Shown here: piece by piece, positions 1 to 8,802 of the stretch
Numbering within the stretch: position 1 is the first letter of the stretch
Layout: each line of letters opens with the position of its first letter
DNA from: Anaerolineaceae bacterium UBA4775
Lineage (GTDB): Bacteria > Chloroflexota > Anaerolineae > Anaerolineales > Anaerolineaceae
Direction: 5' to 3'
Assembly: GCA_002403205.1 (NCBI GenBank)
Contig: DHHJ01000029.1
Location: forward strand, 89,312-153,311
DNA: 64,000 nt
Notes under the pieces: model-generated
Database searches by the model: none
The model's input: only the letters and a program-made list of their open reading frames with translations
What the model was told of the DNA's origin: nothing
Position numbers and translations under genes: made by a program

Positions 1-471
1 TACTGACGGTGCAGCAGCAGCCACGATGATGCGGTCGAAAGGGGCTGCGGGAGCATATCCCCGCGTGCCGTCTCCCACCACCACCTGGACATTCTCATAC
101 CCCAATTCACTCAGGATCTCCTCGGCTGTCTCTGCCAATTCTGGGTGCCGCTCAATGGAAAACACCTCTGCAGCCAGCTCGCCCAGGATTGCGGCCTGGT
201 AACCGGAACCGGTTCCCACATCCAAAACACGGTGCTCAGTCTGCACATCCAGAAGTTCTGTCATCAGAGCCACGATGAACGGCTGCGAAATGGTTTGCCC
301 ACGGCCAATGCGCACCGGGCTGTCCACATAGGCATAAGGCCGGGCATCCATCGGAACAAAGCGATGCCTGGGCACCTTGCGCATGGCTGCGAGGACGCGC
401 TCATCCCTGACGCCTTTGCTGGCGATCTGGTGTGTGACCATTTGCTCACGTTCATTCTCGTAGGTGTCCAT
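1..471 (-). CDS. pcm: protein-L-isoaspartate O-methyltransferase, C-terminus cut by window edge
   Basis: Transfers a methyl group from S-adenosylmethionine to L-isoaspartyl residues in damaged proteins, a cytosolic protein-repair step. I translated 157 codons from ATG at 471. The N-terminal part matches the family (RHRFVP, then RIGRGQTISQPFIVALM), followed by SAM motif I VLDVGTGSGYQAAIL, the motif II acidic region IERHPELAE, and GDGTRGYAPAAPFDRIIVAAA running to base 1. About 50 to 60 C-terminal residues are expected beyond the window. The start overlaps the end of mutY by 20 bp, so the two genes are probably translated from one mRNA. The family assignment is secure. Confidence 0.93.
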   Translation of the reverse strand, partial: MDTYENEREQMVTHQIASKGVRDERVLAAMRKVPRHRFVPMDARPYAYVDSPVRIGRGQTISQPFIVALMTELLDVQTEHRVLDVGTGSGYQAAILGELAAEVFSIERHPELAETAEEILSELGYENVQVVVGDGTRGYAPAAPFDRIIVAAAAPSV

Positions 472-1540
472 TTGTTCCCTCCACGATCAAGTGCCTGGCG
501 ATCAGCCGGTCTACCTTGCCCATCGGGTAATCGGGCAGATCAGCCAACCCTGCCCAGGCCAAAGCCTGGCTTTCCATCGGCTGGGGGCTGCTGCCAGGCG
601 GCAAAGCACATAAAAAAGCATACAGGGTGATCCTGAAATGCGTGTAGGCATGCTCATAACGCCCCAATAACTCACCAACTTCAACGTCAACGCCCAACTC
701 CTCCCGGATCTCTCGCTGCAGGCAGGCTTGCAGATCGGCATCATCCTCCTCAAGGGTTCCCCCAGGGAATTCCCACAGCCCGCCCAGCAACCCCTCAGGT
801 AGACGCTGGGCCAGCAAAACTCGCCCGTCCTGACGGATCACCGCAGCGGTCACGGTCAGGTGGGGCGGTTTTTTTCTCGTCGCTTTAACAGGCCTTTCCG
901 CCTGTAAACCAAGCTGGCGTGCCTGGCACCACTCGGCGACGGGGCACTGGCCGCAATCCGGGTTCTTTGGCCTGCAGACCAATGCGCCCAGTTCCATCAG
1001 CGCCTGGTTGTAGTCGCCTGCCCGTCCGCCCGGGAGGTGTGCTTGGGCCAATGCCTGTACACGTTCTTCTCCTTCGGCCGAGCGCACCGGCACGCTGATG
1101 TTAAACAACCGCGCCAATACCCGGCGGACATTGCCGTCCACCGCGGCCACGTCTTCACCAAACGCGATCGAAGCGATCGCCCCGGCTGTGTAAGGGCCAA
1201 TACCCGGCAGGCGCCGCAGGGCTGCGCTCGAAGTTGGCAGTTGGCCGGAATGGTCCTCCATCACCTGCCTTGCTGCCCGGTGCAGGTTGCGCGCCCGGCT
1301 GTAATAGCCCAGCCCCTCCCAGGCTGAAAGGACAGCTTGTTCATCGGCTGCTGCCAGGGATGCAATCTCCGGGAAAGCCGCCATCCAGCGGATGAAATAG
1401 GGGATGACGGTGTCCACCTGGGTCTGCTGGAGCATCACCTCCGAAACCCAGGTGCGATAGGGGGAATTAGCGCAACGCCAGGGCAAGTCCCTGGCGTTGT
1501 GTGCGTACCAATCCAGTAATGCCGGGACGAACGAGGTCAA
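452..1540 (-). CDS. mutY: A/G-specific adenine glycosylase MutY
   Basis: Removes adenine mispaired with 8-oxoguanine or guanine in base-excision repair. The 362-residue protein has the catalytic glutamate (E34, in SEVMLQQTQV), the helix-hairpin-helix LPGIGPYTAGAIAS (111-124), the catalytic aspartate D135 in VDGNVRRVLAR, and the Fe-S cysteines C189, C196, C199 and C205 spaced C-X6-C-X2-C-X5-C. The C-terminal third (from about 228) is the Nudix-like 8-oxoG recognition domain, with EFPGG and REIREELG. The start is TTG at 1540, which overlaps the stop of the upstream gene by 4 bp (TTGA), so translational coupling is likely. Length is usual for the family. Confidence 0.95.
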   Translation of the reverse strand: MTSFVPALLDWYAHNARDLPWRCANSPYRTWVSEVMLQQTQVDTVIPYFIRWMAAFPEIASLAAADEQAVLSAWEGLGYYSRARNLHRAARQVMEDHSGQLPTSSAALRRLPGIGPYTAGAIASIAFGEDVAAVDGNVRRVLARLFNISVPVRSAEGEERVQALAQAHLPGGRAGDYNQALMELGALVCRPKNPDCGQCPVAEWCQARQLGLQAERPVKATRKKPPHLTVTAAVIRQDGRVLLAQRLPEGLLGGLWEFPGGTLEEDDADLQACLQREIREELGVDVEVGELLGRYEHAYTHFRITLYAFLCALPPGSSPQPMESQALAWAGLADLPDYPMGKVDRLIARHLIVEGTNGHLRE

Positions 1541-1839
1541 AACTGAAAACCGCCTTCCAAAGGTGCCACCTTCAATTCATAATTCTTGACATAATTGAGC
1601 AGCCGATGATTCAATCTGAGCCATGCCTCGGAGTGGATGATGTTTTGCGCTTTTTCCAAACCGGGCACAACCGCACCCACCAGAATTTGGGGTTGATCGC
1701 CATAGATGGTCACCCAGGCATCGCTGAGGGCCATGCCCAGCTTTTGTACCCCGGGCATGAAATTCCGGACAACAAACTCAAAATACTCCTGTTCGCGGCC
1801 TTCGACGATATCCCAGGACATGATCACTTTGACATTCAT
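1537..1839 (-). CDS. small protein of dimeric alpha/beta-barrel type, function unknown
   Basis: A 100-residue cytosolic protein starting MNVKVIMSWDIVEG behind a good ribosome site (AAAAGGAGTCAGCT before ATG). The pattern of a beta strand, a helix with EYFEFVVRNFMPGV, two strands (AWVTIYG, ILVGAVV) and a helix with WLRLNHRLLNYV resembles ABM/ferredoxin-like alpha/beta-barrel proteins. I recognise no catalytic motif. It lies between an MBL-fold gene (36 bp upstream) and mutY (4 bp overlap) on the same strand, so it is co-transcribed with the repair genes; a role in repair would be a guess. It could equally be a small stress-response subunit. Confidence 0.75.
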   Translation of the reverse strand: MNVKVIMSWDIVEGREQEYFEFVVRNFMPGVQKLGMALSDAWVTIYGDQPQILVGAVVPGLEKAQNIIHSEAWLRLNHRLLNYVKNYELKVAPLEGGFQF

Positions 1840-1875
1840 AGCTGACTCCTTTTGCTCCGATGCGTCTCTGAATGG

Positions 1876-2526
1876 CTAAACGCTCAAATCAAGGACCATC
1901 ACACGAATCTCCTCAGGGAGCGAGCTGGTGTTTGTGAATTTAATTGATTCTTCCGTTTCAACTGTCGTGAGCCCCATTTCCTTCAGGAACTTTGAAAGGG
2001 GGTCCAATTTGACCAGGGATGCACTCATCCCGTAATGCATCGGGATCACGATGCTTGGCTCGAGCAAGCTGATCACCTCAGCAGCCTTGGACGCGGTCAA
2101 GCTGGTTTGCCCGCCAATCGGGACCAGGGCAATGTTCACCTCGCCCAGGCCTTCCACTTCGGTCTGGCTGGGCACATTGTTCAGTTCGCCCAGGTGGGCG
2201 ATCGTCAGGCCGTTATAATCGATCACATACACGGTATTGCGCAAGTCATCATGGTCAGCCTTCTTCTTCCGACCGTTGATCCTGACGCCCGTGATGAACA
2301 CACCGCCAATTTCGTACTCGCCTGGGCCGGTAATCTCGAAGGCTTTGCCGCGAATCGCCTTGACGTAATTGTGGGCGGGATCATCACAGCTCACCGTGAC
2401 CACATCGGCGCGCAATTTTCCAGGGTCAATCCCTACCACCTGCGGGTCGTAGGGGTCTGTCACCACGGATGCCATACCGCGTTCGTTGATGCGAAAACAA
2501 GAATGTCCGTGCCAGGTAATTTCCAT
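1876..2526 (-). CDS. metallo-beta-lactamase-fold protein (UlaG-like) with degenerate metal motif
   Basis: A 216-residue protein of the UlaG/L-ascorbate-6-phosphate lactonase-like branch of the MBL fold. It starts MEITWHGHSCFRI, as this branch does, and keeps the later blocks IAHLGELNN, ALVPIGG and VIPMHYG. The usual HxHxDH metal motif is replaced by VSCDDPAHN (residues 45-53): only the last histidine is kept, with Cys, Asp and Ala in the other ligand positions. Hydrolase activity is therefore doubtful, and a structural or non-canonical metal role is possible. The start ATG has a strong ribosome site (CTGGAGGTTTT), and a TATAAT box lies at 2551-2556 on the minus strand. It heads the run leading to mutY and pcm. 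Confidence 0.85.
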   Translation of the reverse strand: MEITWHGHSCFRINERGMASVVTDPYDPQVVGIDPGKLRADVVTVSCDDPAHNYVKAIRGKAFEITGPGEYEIGGVFITGVRINGRKKKADHDDLRNTVYVIDYNGLTIAHLGELNNVPSQTEVEGLGEVNIALVPIGGQTSLTASKAAEVISLLEPSIVIPMHYGMSASLVKLDPLSKFLKEMGLTTVETEESIKFTNTSSLPEEIRVMVLDLSV

Positions 2527-2741
2527 AAAACCTCCAGTCTAATACATAGAATTATACAACGTCCTGGCAAATCGAGACGAAACTGCCAGGAAAGCAGGTA
2601 AATTTTCCCCTGCGAAACATTTGGCTGTCAATAATTCAGAAAAGCGCTCTTGCCACAGCCGTTGATTATAGACAAGGCCTCCCCCGTTGATGTAAAATAC
2701 CCATATCGCCATTTTTGTACAAATAAAAGGGAGTAAACCCC

Positions 2742-3533
2742 ATGACTTTGAATTTAGGTGAACTGTCATTTTTCCTGATCTGTGCCTTAATCGGGCTGGC
2801 GATTGTCATATTACTCTTATTGCTGCGCATCCTCAGGGTGATCCCCGAATACGAGCGCGGGGTGGTCTTCACCCTGGGGAAATTCTCCGGCGTCCGCAAC
2901 CCAGGCCTGAACATCATCTTTCCGATCATCCAGCGCCTGATCCGGGTGGATATGCGCCTGGCGACCGCAGAAGTGCCCCGCCAGGAGGTAATGACCAAAG
3001 ACAACATCCCCATGCTGGTCAACGCGGTGGTCTATTTCAAGGTTATCGACCCTGAAGCGGTGATCATCAAAATAGAGGATTACATTTTCGCCATCCGCCA
3101 GTACACCCAGGCGGCACTGCGGGATGTGATCGGCAACAACGAGATGGACACAGTCCTGATGGAAAGGCTGCAGATTGCCGAAGCGATCCGCGAAATCGTT
3201 GACATGGAAACCAGCGATTGGGGTGTGGATATCGAATCGATCAAGATCCAGGAGATGGAACTGCCTGCCGAGATGAAGCGGGCCATGGCACGCCAGGCTG
3301 AGGCTGAAAGAGAACGCCGCGCCACCATCATCGCTTCCCAGGGCGAACTGGAAGCATCCAAGAACTTGCGCCAGGCTGCAGAAGAACTGGCCGCCTCTCC
3401 CGGCGCACTCCATCTGCGCACCCTGCAGACCGTCCGGGACATCTCTTCCGATCCATCGGAGAAGATCGTGCTGTTTCTGCCCGCCGATCTGGCCAACCAG
3501 GCCGGTGCCTATATCAAAACGAATGAGGCTTAG
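2742..3533 (+). CDS. slipin / stomatin-like SPFH (Band 7) protein
   Basis: A membrane-scaffold protein of the prohibitin/stomatin superfamily. A single membrane helix (about residues 9-29) precedes the SPFH domain, which opens with RVIPEYERGVVFTLGKFSG and continues through DMRLATAEVPRQEVMTKDNI and VVYFKVIDPE. A charged helical stretch (EMKRAMARQAEAERERRATI) follows, with a C-terminal oligomerisation part. The 263-residue length is normal for bacterial slipins. The ribosome site is GGGAG, 9 bases before ATG. No nfeD partner gene is adjacent; the next gene begins 2 bp downstream, so the two form an operon. Slipins are linked to membrane microdomains, but no specific function can be read from the sequence. 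Confidence 0.92.
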   Translation: MTLNLGELSFFLICALIGLAIVILLLLLRILRVIPEYERGVVFTLGKFSGVRNPGLNIIFPIIQRLIRVDMRLATAEVPRQEVMTKDNIPMLVNAVVYFKVIDPEAVIIKIEDYIFAIRQYTQAALRDVIGNNEMDTVLMERLQIAEAIREIVDMETSDWGVDIESIKIQEMELPAEMKRAMARQAEAERERRATIIASQGELEASKNLRQAAEELAASPGALHLRTLQTVRDISSDPSEKIVLFLPADLANQAGAYIKTNEA

Positions 3534-3535
3534 CC

Positions 3536-4207
3536 GTGCCCGAGCTCGATAACAACCTGCGTTACCTGCAGATTGCCTTCAACTACGACCTGAACCTGGT
3601 GCGCCAGGTGCTGCCGCACATCCCCCGGAGCGACCGCATCCTGATCGAAGCGGGCACCCCTTACATCAAACGGGAGGGTATGTCTGGCCTGCGCCTGATC
3701 AGGCGCTATTGGTCAGGGCATTTGGTCGCGGATCTCAAAGTTGCCGATGGAGCGCTCGGCGAAGTGGACATGGCCCACCAGGCCGGCGCCACAGCAGCCA
3801 CGATCTTGGGCACAGCCCCCACGGAATCGATCAACCTGTTCATCGAACACTGTGAAAAATTGAACATGCTGTCGATGGTCGACCTGATTGGCGTGGATGA
3901 CCCCCTGGATGTCCTGCGCCCGTTGAAAAAAGCCCCGGATATCGCCGTGATCCACCTTGGCAGGGATGAGGAAGCTACCCAGGGCAAGGTGATCCGCTAC
4001 CGGCAGGTGAACCGCATTCGCAGCAAATTCAATTCACTGATCTCTGCTGCCGGCGGTGTAGACCTGCGGGAGGCGCGCAGCGCGATCTTTAATGGCGCAA
4101 ATATCGTCGTCGCCAACCTCGTGCACCCCGGTGATGACTGGACGGGGATCAAAACCACCGACAACATTGCAGAGATCACACGCCAATTCCTTGAAACCAT
4201 CTCGTAA
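3536..4207 (+). CDS. OMP decarboxylase / hexulose-6-phosphate synthase superfamily protein
   Basis: A 223-residue (beta/alpha)8-barrel candidate of the OMPDC suprafamily. It has the signature D-x-K-x-x-D as DLKVAD (D66, K68, D71), the strand motif LIEAGTPYIKREG near the N-terminus, VIHLGRDEEATQG, and a C-terminal phosphate-binding block SAAGGVDLREA...GANIVVANLVHPGDDW. Relatives include 3-hexulose-6-phosphate synthase, 3-keto-L-gulonate-6-phosphate decarboxylase and orotidine-5'-phosphate decarboxylase; sequence alone does not decide between them. It is shorter than classic PyrF and looks closer to the HPS/KGPDC type. The start is GTG, 2 bp after the slipin stop, without its own clear promoter. 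Confidence 0.8.
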   Translation: MPELDNNLRYLQIAFNYDLNLVRQVLPHIPRSDRILIEAGTPYIKREGMSGLRLIRRYWSGHLVADLKVADGALGEVDMAHQAGATAATILGTAPTESINLFIEHCEKLNMLSMVDLIGVDDPLDVLRPLKKAPDIAVIHLGRDEEATQGKVIRYRQVNRIRSKFNSLISAAGGVDLREARSAIFNGANIVVANLVHPGDDWTGIKTTDNIAEITRQFLETIS

Positions 4208-4242
4208 CGTAAAAGCACTTGTTTGGTCAGCAGAAAACACAA

Positions 4243-4278
4243 AACGCCCTGGAGATGTTAGTAAATCTCCAGGGCGTT
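4243..4278 (-). terminator. intrinsic terminator downstream of glyQS
   Basis: A perfect 14-bp inverted repeat, AACGCCCTGGAGAT / ATCTCCAGGGCGTT, with an 8-base loop. Read on the minus strand it is followed by the T-rich run TTGTGTTTT, so it fits glyQS, whose stop is 20 bp away. It sits between convergent genes and may also stop transcripts from the plus-strand pair. Confidence 0.85.
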
Positions 4279-4297
4279 GAGGTTCGAACTTTATTCT

Positions 4298-7294
4298 TTA
4301 GAACCCTTCCAGGTAGCTCAAATCCGCCACACCTTCCGCCAGGGCGGCAATGCGCTGCATCAAGCCCAGGCGATTGTGGCGTATGGCTTCATCTTCTGCC
4401 ATCACCAGCACCTCGTCAAAGAAACGGTTGATGACCGGCACCAGCGGCACCAAAGCATTCAAAAAGGCGTCCACAGTGACCAAAGCGCCCATTTCCTCTT
4501 CAGCACCTGTAAGGGCAGCAAACAACTGCTCTTCCGATTGGGTTTCAAAGCGGTCCGGGTTCACGCTGAAGGTGTCTTCCTGGTCGCGGATGATGCGCAC
4601 ACACCGGCTGAAGGCAGGCAGGATCTCGTTCCAATCCGGGCGGACCACCCAGGCCGAGAGCGCGTCGACGCCCTGCACCACCGCGTAGGGGTCTGTACCC
4701 TTCTCCGCCAGGATGGCGTCCACTACGTCATAAGGATAGTCCATTTCCAGCAGCATCACACGCAGGCGGCGCTGGATGAAGGCCAGGCAGGCCTCAAGAT
4801 CTTCCCTGGTCACATCCACCGGTAAACCCCGGGCAGCGGCGCCCAAACCCGCTCGCAGATCAAAATGCTGCTTCCAGGCGATCAAATTCTGGCAAATGCC
4901 CAGGGCAGCCCGGCGCTGCGCAAAGGGGTCCTTGGTGCCTGAGGGCGGCAGACCCACAGCGAACAAGCCCATCAGCGTGTCCAGCCGGTCGGCCAACCCG
5001 ACCACCAGGCCTGGTTTGGCGCTGGGGAGTTTGTCTTCAGCGGAACGGGGCAGGTAATGTTCAAAGATAGCTTCAGCAACCCCTTGGGGTTCACCGCTTT
5101 GCAAGGCATAATAGCGCCCCATCACCCCCTGGAGAGAGGTCATTTCCACCACCATGTCGGTGGCCAAATCAGCCTTGGCCAAATAGGCTGCCCGCAGGGC
5201 AGTTTCCATGTCTGTTTCCGATAATTTCAACATTTCGCCCAATACAGGGACCAACGTGGTCAGACGGTGGGTTTTTTCCAGGAACGAGCCCAGTTTCACC
5301 TGGAAGGTGAGGGTCTTCAGGGAGTCCACAAAGGCTTCTAGCGGCTGCCCCAGGTCCTTTTGGATGAAGAAGGTGGCATCATCAAAGCGCGCCAAGACCA
5401 CCTGCTGGTTGCCATCGGCCACGATATCAAGGTGGTCTTCGGTCCCGTTGCTGATGGTGATGAAATACGGCATCAAATTGCCTTGCGGGTCTTCAACTAC
5501 CAGGTAACGCTGGTGTTTTTTCATCACGGAGGTCAACACCTCGGGTGGCAGGGTCTCCAAAAATGCCGGGTCAAATTCACCGAGCAGGGCGAAGGGCTTT
5601 TCAACCATGTGGGTCACTTCAAGCAGCAGATCAGGGTCATCCTGAACCTGTCCGCCGACGTGCGCGGCCAGGGCGTTTGCCTGTTCCCTGATTTGCGCCT
5701 GGCGTACTTCCGGTTCGAGGATGATGCCGCGGGCATCCATTTTCTCCAGGTAGTCCTGCGGCGATTCCACGGTAAACTGCGGGGCTGCTTCGACCCGCAG
5801 CCCGCGGGTCGTTCGGCCGCTGGCACAGCCGGCATACGTGAAGGGCACCACGCCTGTGCCATGCAGCGCCATCAGCCAGCGGATAGGGCGCGAGAAGGCC
5901 ACGCCGCTCTCATTCCAGCGCATCGATTTGGTAAAGCGGATGCTGGCAATCAGGTCAGCCAGGGCAGGCCCCAAAACCTTGAAGGTGGGTTCACCCAGCT
6001 CTGTGACCGCAGCCACAGCGTACTGGCCGCCATCCAGATCTTTAACCGCCAGATCCTCCACAGCGATGCCTTTGCTGCGGGCAAATCCCTCAGCGGCCTT
6101 GGTGGGGTTACCCTTGGCATCAAAAGCGCGTCCAGCAGGCGGGCCTTTGACCTCCATTGATAGGTCCGGCTGGCGGGCAGCCAGGTCGTCGATCCACACC
6201 ACCAGGCGGCGCGGCGTGCCCATCACCCGCACTGCGCCATGCGCCAGGCGCAGGCTGGCCAGCATGGCTGGTACACTCGCCGCCAGCTGCGATAAGGCTT
6301 CCGAAAGGTCTCCTGCGGGCAGCTCTTCGGTGCCCACTTCAAGCAGGAAGGGTGCAGTTTCCGTCGCGATTTCCGTCCCCGTCCCTTCGCTGGCTAGCTC
6401 AGGCTCAGCAGTTGATGGTGCCAGCCAGGGAAAACCGGCAGCCTGGCGTTGCTCGAGGTAGGTTTCTGCCACACGGCGGGCCAGGTCCCGGGTGCGGCCA
6501 AACAGCGCCTGGCGCTCCGTGACACCCACGGCGCCGCGTGTATCGAGAATATTGAAAGTGTGCGATGTCTTGAGGACGTAATCGTGGGCGGGCAGCACCA
6601 ACCCGGCGTCAATAGCCCGCACTGCTTCGCTCTCAAACAAATCGTACATTTTACGCATGTTGTCCACATCAGCCACCTCAAAGTAATAGGTGCTGTGCTC
6701 CCGTTCACCCATCAGGTTGATGTCCCCAGAGGTGCGCTCGGGGTTCCAGCGGATATCCTTGAAATGGTGCACGCCCTGCAAGGTCATCGCAATCCGGTCG
6801 AGCCCGTAGGTGATCTCAACCGACACCGGGTCAAGGTCAATCCCGCCGCACTGCTGAAAATACGTGAATTGGGTGATTTCAACCCCGTCCAGCCACACTT
6901 CCCAGCCCAGGCCCCATGCGCCAATGGCAGGCTGCTGCCAGTTATCTTCCACAAAGCGGATATCATGCCTGGTGAGGTCGATCCCCACGGCTTCCAGTGA
7001 ATCCAGGTAGACCTCTTGGGGATTGCCCGGGTCGGGTTTCAGGATCACCTGGAACTGGTAGAACTGCTGCAGGCGGTTGGGGTTATCGCCGTACCGCCCA
7101 TCGTCGGGGCGGATGGAGGGCTCAACGTAGGCGACGTTCCAGGGCTCAGGCCCCAACACACGCAGGAAGGTGGCAGGGTTCATCGTGCCTGCGCCGACCT
7201 GGGTGTAATAGGGCTGCCAGATCAGGCAGCCGCGTTCCGCCCAAAAATCCTGCAGTTTCATAATGATGGATTGAAAATAAACCGATTCATGCAT
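4298..7294 (-). CDS. glyQS: glycyl-tRNA synthetase, alpha and beta subunits fused
   Basis: Charges tRNA-Gly with glycine in the cytosol. Most bacteria with this heterotetrameric type have separate glyQ and glyS genes; here one 998-residue chain carries both. Residues 1-290 are the alpha part (FQSIIMKLQDFWAERGCLIWQPY, ATFLRVLGPEPW, SVEITYGLDRIAM). A Thr/Glu-rich linker (about 291-313) leads into the beta part, which opens APFLLEVGTEELPAGDL and ends in the HD-like and anticodon-binding regions. Fused forms are known in Chlamydia and some other bacteria. It starts at ATG 7294 and is transcribed alone, from an extended -10 promoter about 60 bp upstream to the terminator at 4243-4278. Confidence 0.97.
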   Translation of the reverse strand: MHESVYFQSIIMKLQDFWAERGCLIWQPYYTQVGAGTMNPATFLRVLGPEPWNVAYVEPSIRPDDGRYGDNPNRLQQFYQFQVILKPDPGNPQEVYLDSLEAVGIDLTRHDIRFVEDNWQQPAIGAWGLGWEVWLDGVEITQFTYFQQCGGIDLDPVSVEITYGLDRIAMTLQGVHHFKDIRWNPERTSGDINLMGEREHSTYYFEVADVDNMRKMYDLFESEAVRAIDAGLVLPAHDYVLKTSHTFNILDTRGAVGVTERQALFGRTRDLARRVAETYLEQRQAAGFPWLAPSTAEPELASEGTGTEIATETAPFLLEVGTEELPAGDLSEALSQLAASVPAMLASLRLAHGAVRVMGTPRRLVVWIDDLAARQPDLSMEVKGPPAGRAFDAKGNPTKAAEGFARSKGIAVEDLAVKDLDGGQYAVAAVTELGEPTFKVLGPALADLIASIRFTKSMRWNESGVAFSRPIRWLMALHGTGVVPFTYAGCASGRTTRGLRVEAAPQFTVESPQDYLEKMDARGIILEPEVRQAQIREQANALAAHVGGQVQDDPDLLLEVTHMVEKPFALLGEFDPAFLETLPPEVLTSVMKKHQRYLVVEDPQGNLMPYFITISNGTEDHLDIVADGNQQVVLARFDDATFFIQKDLGQPLEAFVDSLKTLTFQVKLGSFLEKTHRLTTLVPVLGEMLKLSETDMETALRAAYLAKADLATDMVVEMTSLQGVMGRYYALQSGEPQGVAEAIFEHYLPRSAEDKLPSAKPGLVVGLADRLDTLMGLFAVGLPPSGTKDPFAQRRAALGICQNLIAWKQHFDLRAGLGAAARGLPVDVTREDLEACLAFIQRRLRVMLLEMDYPYDVVDAILAEKGTDPYAVVQGVDALSAWVVRPDWNEILPAFSRCVRIIRDQEDTFSVNPDRFETQSEEQLFAALTGAEEEMGALVTVDAFLNALVPLVPVINRFFDEVLVMAEDEAIRHNRLGLMQRIAALAEGVADLSYLEGF

Positions 7295-7356
7295 AAGGTG
7301 TCCAGCTCCACGGGTGGTTGCTATTTTACAAAGTGATCAAAAAAATTAACCCCATC

Positions 7357-7365
7357 ATTATACCA
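7357..7365 (-). promoter_or_regulatory. extended -10 promoter of glyQS
   Basis: On the minus strand the sequence reads TGGTATAAT, a perfect TATAAT with a TGn extension, about 62 bp before the glyQS start. I see no clear -35 box and no T-box antiterminator in the short leader. Confidence 0.5.
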
Positions 7366-7512
7366 TCGTCAAAAGGCAGCGAATACACCGCGCTGAGGGG
7401 TCACAGCACGGCCTGGGCGCCAAGGACGGGTACAATTCAGCACCTGTGCTCAAAATTAGGATCATCAAGGCCCGGTCCCCCATCCAGTCTTGCCCACACC
7501 GCCTACAGGTGC

Positions 7513-8781
7513 TTATGGCCGGACATGGTAATCCCCGCTGATCACCCATTTGTAGGTGGTCAATTCCACCAGGGCCATCGGGCCGCGGGCATGCAAGCGC
7601 TGGGTTGAAATGGCCACCTCCGCGCCCAGACCCAGCTGACTCCCATCGGTGAAACGCGTGCTGGCGTTAACATAGACTGCGGCCGAATCAACCTGCTGGA
7701 CGAAACGATCCGCATGCGCTGGATCCCGGGTCAGGATGCCATCGCTGTGCCCGGTGCTGTGACGCTGGATATGCCCAATTGCCTCCTCCAGGCCGGCCAC
7801 CACCCGCACACCGAGCACCAGGGATAGCCATTCCGTGTCAAAATCCTCCGGTCCAGCCAGGCTCACCTCGGTTCCGGCAACCGGTTGCGCCTGGAACGCA
7901 TCCAGCGCAGCCGGGTCGAGCCGAAAGGCCACCCCGGACCCCTGGAAATGCCCGATCAACGCCGGGACGAACCCTTCAGCAATGGCATGATGCACAAGAA
8001 CCGTATCCAGCGCGTTGCACACGCTCGGACGCTGGGTTTTTGCATTGTGGATCACCTGTAAAGCCGCCTTTTGGTCTGCAGTTTCGTCAACAAACAGGTG
8101 GCAGATGCCGATCCCGCCGGTCATCACCGGGATGCGGCTGTTCTCGCGGCAAAACCGGTGCAAACCTGCGCCCCCGCGCGGGATGAGCATATCCACTTCA
8201 TCGCCCATCTGGATCAGCTCAAGCAGCAGGGCTCGGTCGCTGGAATCAATGAACTGGACGGCGCCTGCAGGGATCTCGCAAGCTTCCAGCGCTTGATGGA
8301 TCACCTTAAGCAAGGCGCGGTTGGAATGCAGCGTCTCTTTGCCGCCGCGCAGGATCACTGCGTTGCCTGACTTCAAAGCCAGGCTCGAGACATCCACCGT
8401 CACATTCGGCCGAGATTCGTAGATCACCGCCAATACGCCCAGGGGCACACGCTGCCTATGGACCTGCAGGCCATTGGGCAGCACTTTCTGGTCAAAAACC
8501 ACCCCGACGGGGTCTGGCAACGCTGCCACCTTGCGCACATCATCCGCCATGCCGCGCAATCTGGATTCCGACAACCTCAGCCGGTCAATCAACGGCGGTG
8601 CCAAACCCGCTTGTTCGGCCAACTCGATATCCACAGCATTGGCAGACAAGATCTCAGGCGCATGTTCGAGCAGCAAATCCGCCAATGCTTGCAAAGCGCC
8701 GTCTTTTGCAGTGCGGTCAAGCACTGCCAGGGTGTGCGCGGCCTGGCGGGCAGCTATGGTGATTTCATGCAGGTTGATCAT
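7513..8781 (-). CDS. proA: glutamate-5-semialdehyde dehydrogenase (gamma-glutamyl phosphate reductase)
   Basis: Second step of proline synthesis: NADPH-dependent reduction of gamma-glutamyl phosphate to glutamate-5-semialdehyde. The 422-residue aldehyde-dehydrogenase-fold protein has the family blocks PLGVLAVIYESRPNVTVD (113-130), LKSGNAVILRGGKE, the IPRGG motif, and the catalytic cysteine C255 in RPSVCNALDTVL. It follows proB by 21 bp on the same strand, the usual order. The 218 bp beyond its stop hold a 9-bp inverted repeat (AGCACCTGT at 7439-7447, ACAGGTGCT at 7505-7513) but no convincing U-tract terminator. Confidence 0.97.
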   Translation of the reverse strand: MINLHEITIAARQAAHTLAVLDRTAKDGALQALADLLLEHAPEILSANAVDIELAEQAGLAPPLIDRLRLSESRLRGMADDVRKVAALPDPVGVVFDQKVLPNGLQVHRQRVPLGVLAVIYESRPNVTVDVSSLALKSGNAVILRGGKETLHSNRALLKVIHQALEACEIPAGAVQFIDSSDRALLLELIQMGDEVDMLIPRGGAGLHRFCRENSRIPVMTGGIGICHLFVDETADQKAALQVIHNAKTQRPSVCNALDTVLVHHAIAEGFVPALIGHFQGSGVAFRLDPAALDAFQAQPVAGTEVSLAGPEDFDTEWLSLVLGVRVVAGLEEAIGHIQRHSTGHSDGILTRDPAHADRFVQQVDSAAVYVNASTRFTDGSQLGLGAEVAISTQRLHARGPMALVELTTYKWVISGDYHVRP

Positions 8782-8802
8782 CTGTCCTCAATTCCTCTTT
8801 AT

